Positions 13,605 through 14,494 of a stretch of 14,494 nucleotides of DNA are shown in pieces (within the stretch, counting starts at the first letter, position 1; each line of letters opens with the position of its first letter). The notes under the pieces were generated by a model that was not told the DNA's origin, searched no databases, and saw only the letters and a list, made by a program, of their open reading frames with translations. This DNA is from Candidatus Rhabdochlamydia sp. GTDB lineage: Bacteria > Chlamydiota > Chlamydiia > Chlamydiales > Rhabdochlamydiaceae. Location of the stretch: contig JASHWM010000075.1 in assembly GCA_030044075.1 (NCBI GenBank), positions 1 through 14,494 on the forward strand, in the 5' to 3' direction. The translations under genes and the position numbers were made by a program.

Positions 13605-14141
13605 TTATTGGGTTTTCTTCTCGATCTGCTTGATTTTTTCTATCTGTCTGGCATTCCACTCATCTTTACTATATGGGGTATCAAACCAGGCGGTAAGGAT
13701 TTCTTTTAAAATAGGAGAGGAGGTCAGGCGTAGGCTGAGACCAAGGACGTTGGCGTGGTTCCAAAGCCTTGCTCCTTTAGCTGTTTCTGCATCGCTGCAA
13801 AGGGCAGCGCGGATCCCGGGAACTTTGTTCGCAATGAGTGTTGCGCCAGTCCCGGTCCAGCAAAGGACTATCCCTTCATCTGCCCTGCCATGCCTGATCT
13901 CTTCGACTGCTTGGAAGGTCACATCTGGCCAGTCTATCGGGTCTTCCCCGCTCCGAGGACCAAAATAGCGCACCTCGTGCCCTCTGTTTTTCACTTCTTC
14001 TAATAGAGTATCGATGATCGGATAGTATTCATCTGCACTGACGACGATTTTCATGGAAGGGCCTCCTGGTGTGGTTTGGGCAAAAGCAGCAATGAAAGAG
14101 CAAACAAACAATACAGTATACAAAATGGCCGACTTTTTCAT
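13605..14141 (-). CDS. RpiB/LacAB-family sugar-phosphate isomerase with signal peptide
   Basis: This is a homologue of ribose-5-phosphate isomerase B, which interconverts aldose and ketose phosphates. The 178-aa product begins with a clear signal peptide (cut near AAFA, residue 21). M30 starts the isomerase domain proper (MKIVVSADEYYP), and from there the length is 149 aa, exactly that of E. coli RpiB. Catalytic Cys66 of E. coli corresponds to C94 (LCWTGTG), and the phosphate-loop region IANKVPGIRAALCSD is conserved. His10 becomes E38 and the ring-opening His99 becomes W127, so it belongs to a divergent subgroup whose substrate may not be ribose 5-phosphate. Start 14141 has GAGGAG three bases upstream. 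The inner ATG 14054 has AGGAGG with an ideal 7-base spacing. Both may be used. I give no gene symbol because the substrate is uncertain. Confidence 0.85.
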   Translation of the reverse strand: MKKSAILYTVLFVCSFIAAFAQTTPGGPSMKIVVSADEYYPIIDTLLEEVKNRGHEVRYFGPRSGEDPIDWPDVTFQAVEEIRHGRADEGIVLCWTGTGATLIANKVPGIRAALCSDAETAKGARLWNHANVLGLSLRLTSSPILKEILTAWFDTPYSKDEWNARQIEKIKQIEKKTQ

Positions 14142-14222
14142 AGACTCCTCATTTTTTTTAAAGAAAAATTATAGATTATGAATAATGAGGAATAATTACA
14201 CAAAATAAAGTTTAGGGACTCT

Positions 14223-14494
14223 ATGAAACGAAGGTACATGACAGCTGTAGGATTTATTGCAGTAGGCATTTTGCTTGTCATTTATTACGACCACGCGATG
14301 AGAAAAATTGCCAATGCAAGGGGATTTGTAGATGATTTTACCAACTTTTTTTCTCACAACCCCATGTGGAACCCCATCGTTACATTTTTTGGGGGAGAGG
14401 CTCAGGAAAAAATTGCGACCTATGATTATGGTGCAATGGTCTGTCTCATTATCGGGATCATCCTCATGCTTGGAGGCGTTTTGTTGATCATCCT
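14223..14494 (+). CDS. Small membrane protein, partial at right edge
   Basis: The first 90 codons are visible, then the window ends. ATG 14223 has AGGG five bases upstream. The product starts MKRRYMTAVGFIAVGILLVIYY, a membrane helix at about 7-22. A polar, aromatic stretch follows (FTNFFSHNPMWNPIVTFFGG), then a second helix at about 73-90 (MVCLIIGIILMLGGVLLII). The two-helix layout with a short periplasmic or cytosolic loop resembles small DUF3185-like bacterial inner-membrane proteins, but I cannot confirm the family. It is divergent from the RpiB-like gene with an 81-base AT-rich gap that must hold both promoters. Confidence 0.75.
   Translation, partial: MKRRYMTAVGFIAVGILLVIYYDHAMRKIANARGFVDDFTNFFSHNPMWNPIVTFFGGEAQEKIATYDYGAMVCLIIGIILMLGGVLLII

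Noticed and set aside
1..14494. CRISPR array, insertion sequence, integrase or tRNA-anchored island
   Set aside because: I found no regularly spaced repeats, transposase or integrase motifs, or tRNA cloverleaf in any part of the window.

Overview
The window looks like chromosomal DNA from an environmental (amoeba-associated) chlamydia-like bacterium, probably of the Waddliaceae, Criblamydiaceae or Simkaniaceae type. This is an inference. It rests on four full-length genes and one remnant of the Legionella-MOMP-like (Lpg1974-type) outer-membrane barrel family, which is expanded in those lineages, and on the surrounding mix of genes. The coding core (about 1.84-14.1 kb) is of medium GC. The first 1.8 kb is clearly more AT-rich and poor in recognisable genes.

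Layout. Positions 1-584 hold no convincing gene but several inverted repeats. A reverse-strand orphan with one hydrophobic segment and a coiled coil follows (585-1430), then an AT-rich gap that contains a tiny ORF with a perfect Shine-Dalgarno and a large dyad. Next come a solitary MOMP-like porin gene (1839-2825), a 2-oxoglutarate/Fe(II) oxygenase preceded by a signal peptide (2916-3956), and a compact cyoABCD operon for a bo3-type quinol oxidase (4066-7779). A small reverse-strand orphan (7796-8182) follows. Its promoter lies inside the 5' edge of a decayed MOMP-like gene whose 3' end and terminator survive (8200-8547). Three tandem MOMP-like paralogues then sit in one operon (8645-11789), behind a palindrome that covers a consensus -35 box. 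The last of them overlaps convergently with lysA (11761-13029, reverse). Upstream of lysA on the same strand are a small secreted TPR protein and a divergent RpiB-family isomerase with a signal peptide. A partial small membrane protein gene runs off the right edge.

How the genes fit together. The window is dominated by the cell envelope: four porin-like barrels, a terminal quinol oxidase in the inner membrane, and exported accessory proteins. LysA decarboxylates meso-diaminopimelate to lysine. cyoE (heme O synthase) is not in the window, so it must lie elsewhere if the oxidase is a true bo3 enzyme.

The most interesting signal is that two enzymes of normally cytosolic families, the 2OG oxygenase and the RpiB homologue, each carry an N-terminal signal peptide plus a second in-frame ATG just after it with its own good ribosome-binding site. 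The RpiB product from the inner start has exactly the length of E. coli RpiB. This suggests dual localisation by alternative translation starts, or recent capture of export signals.
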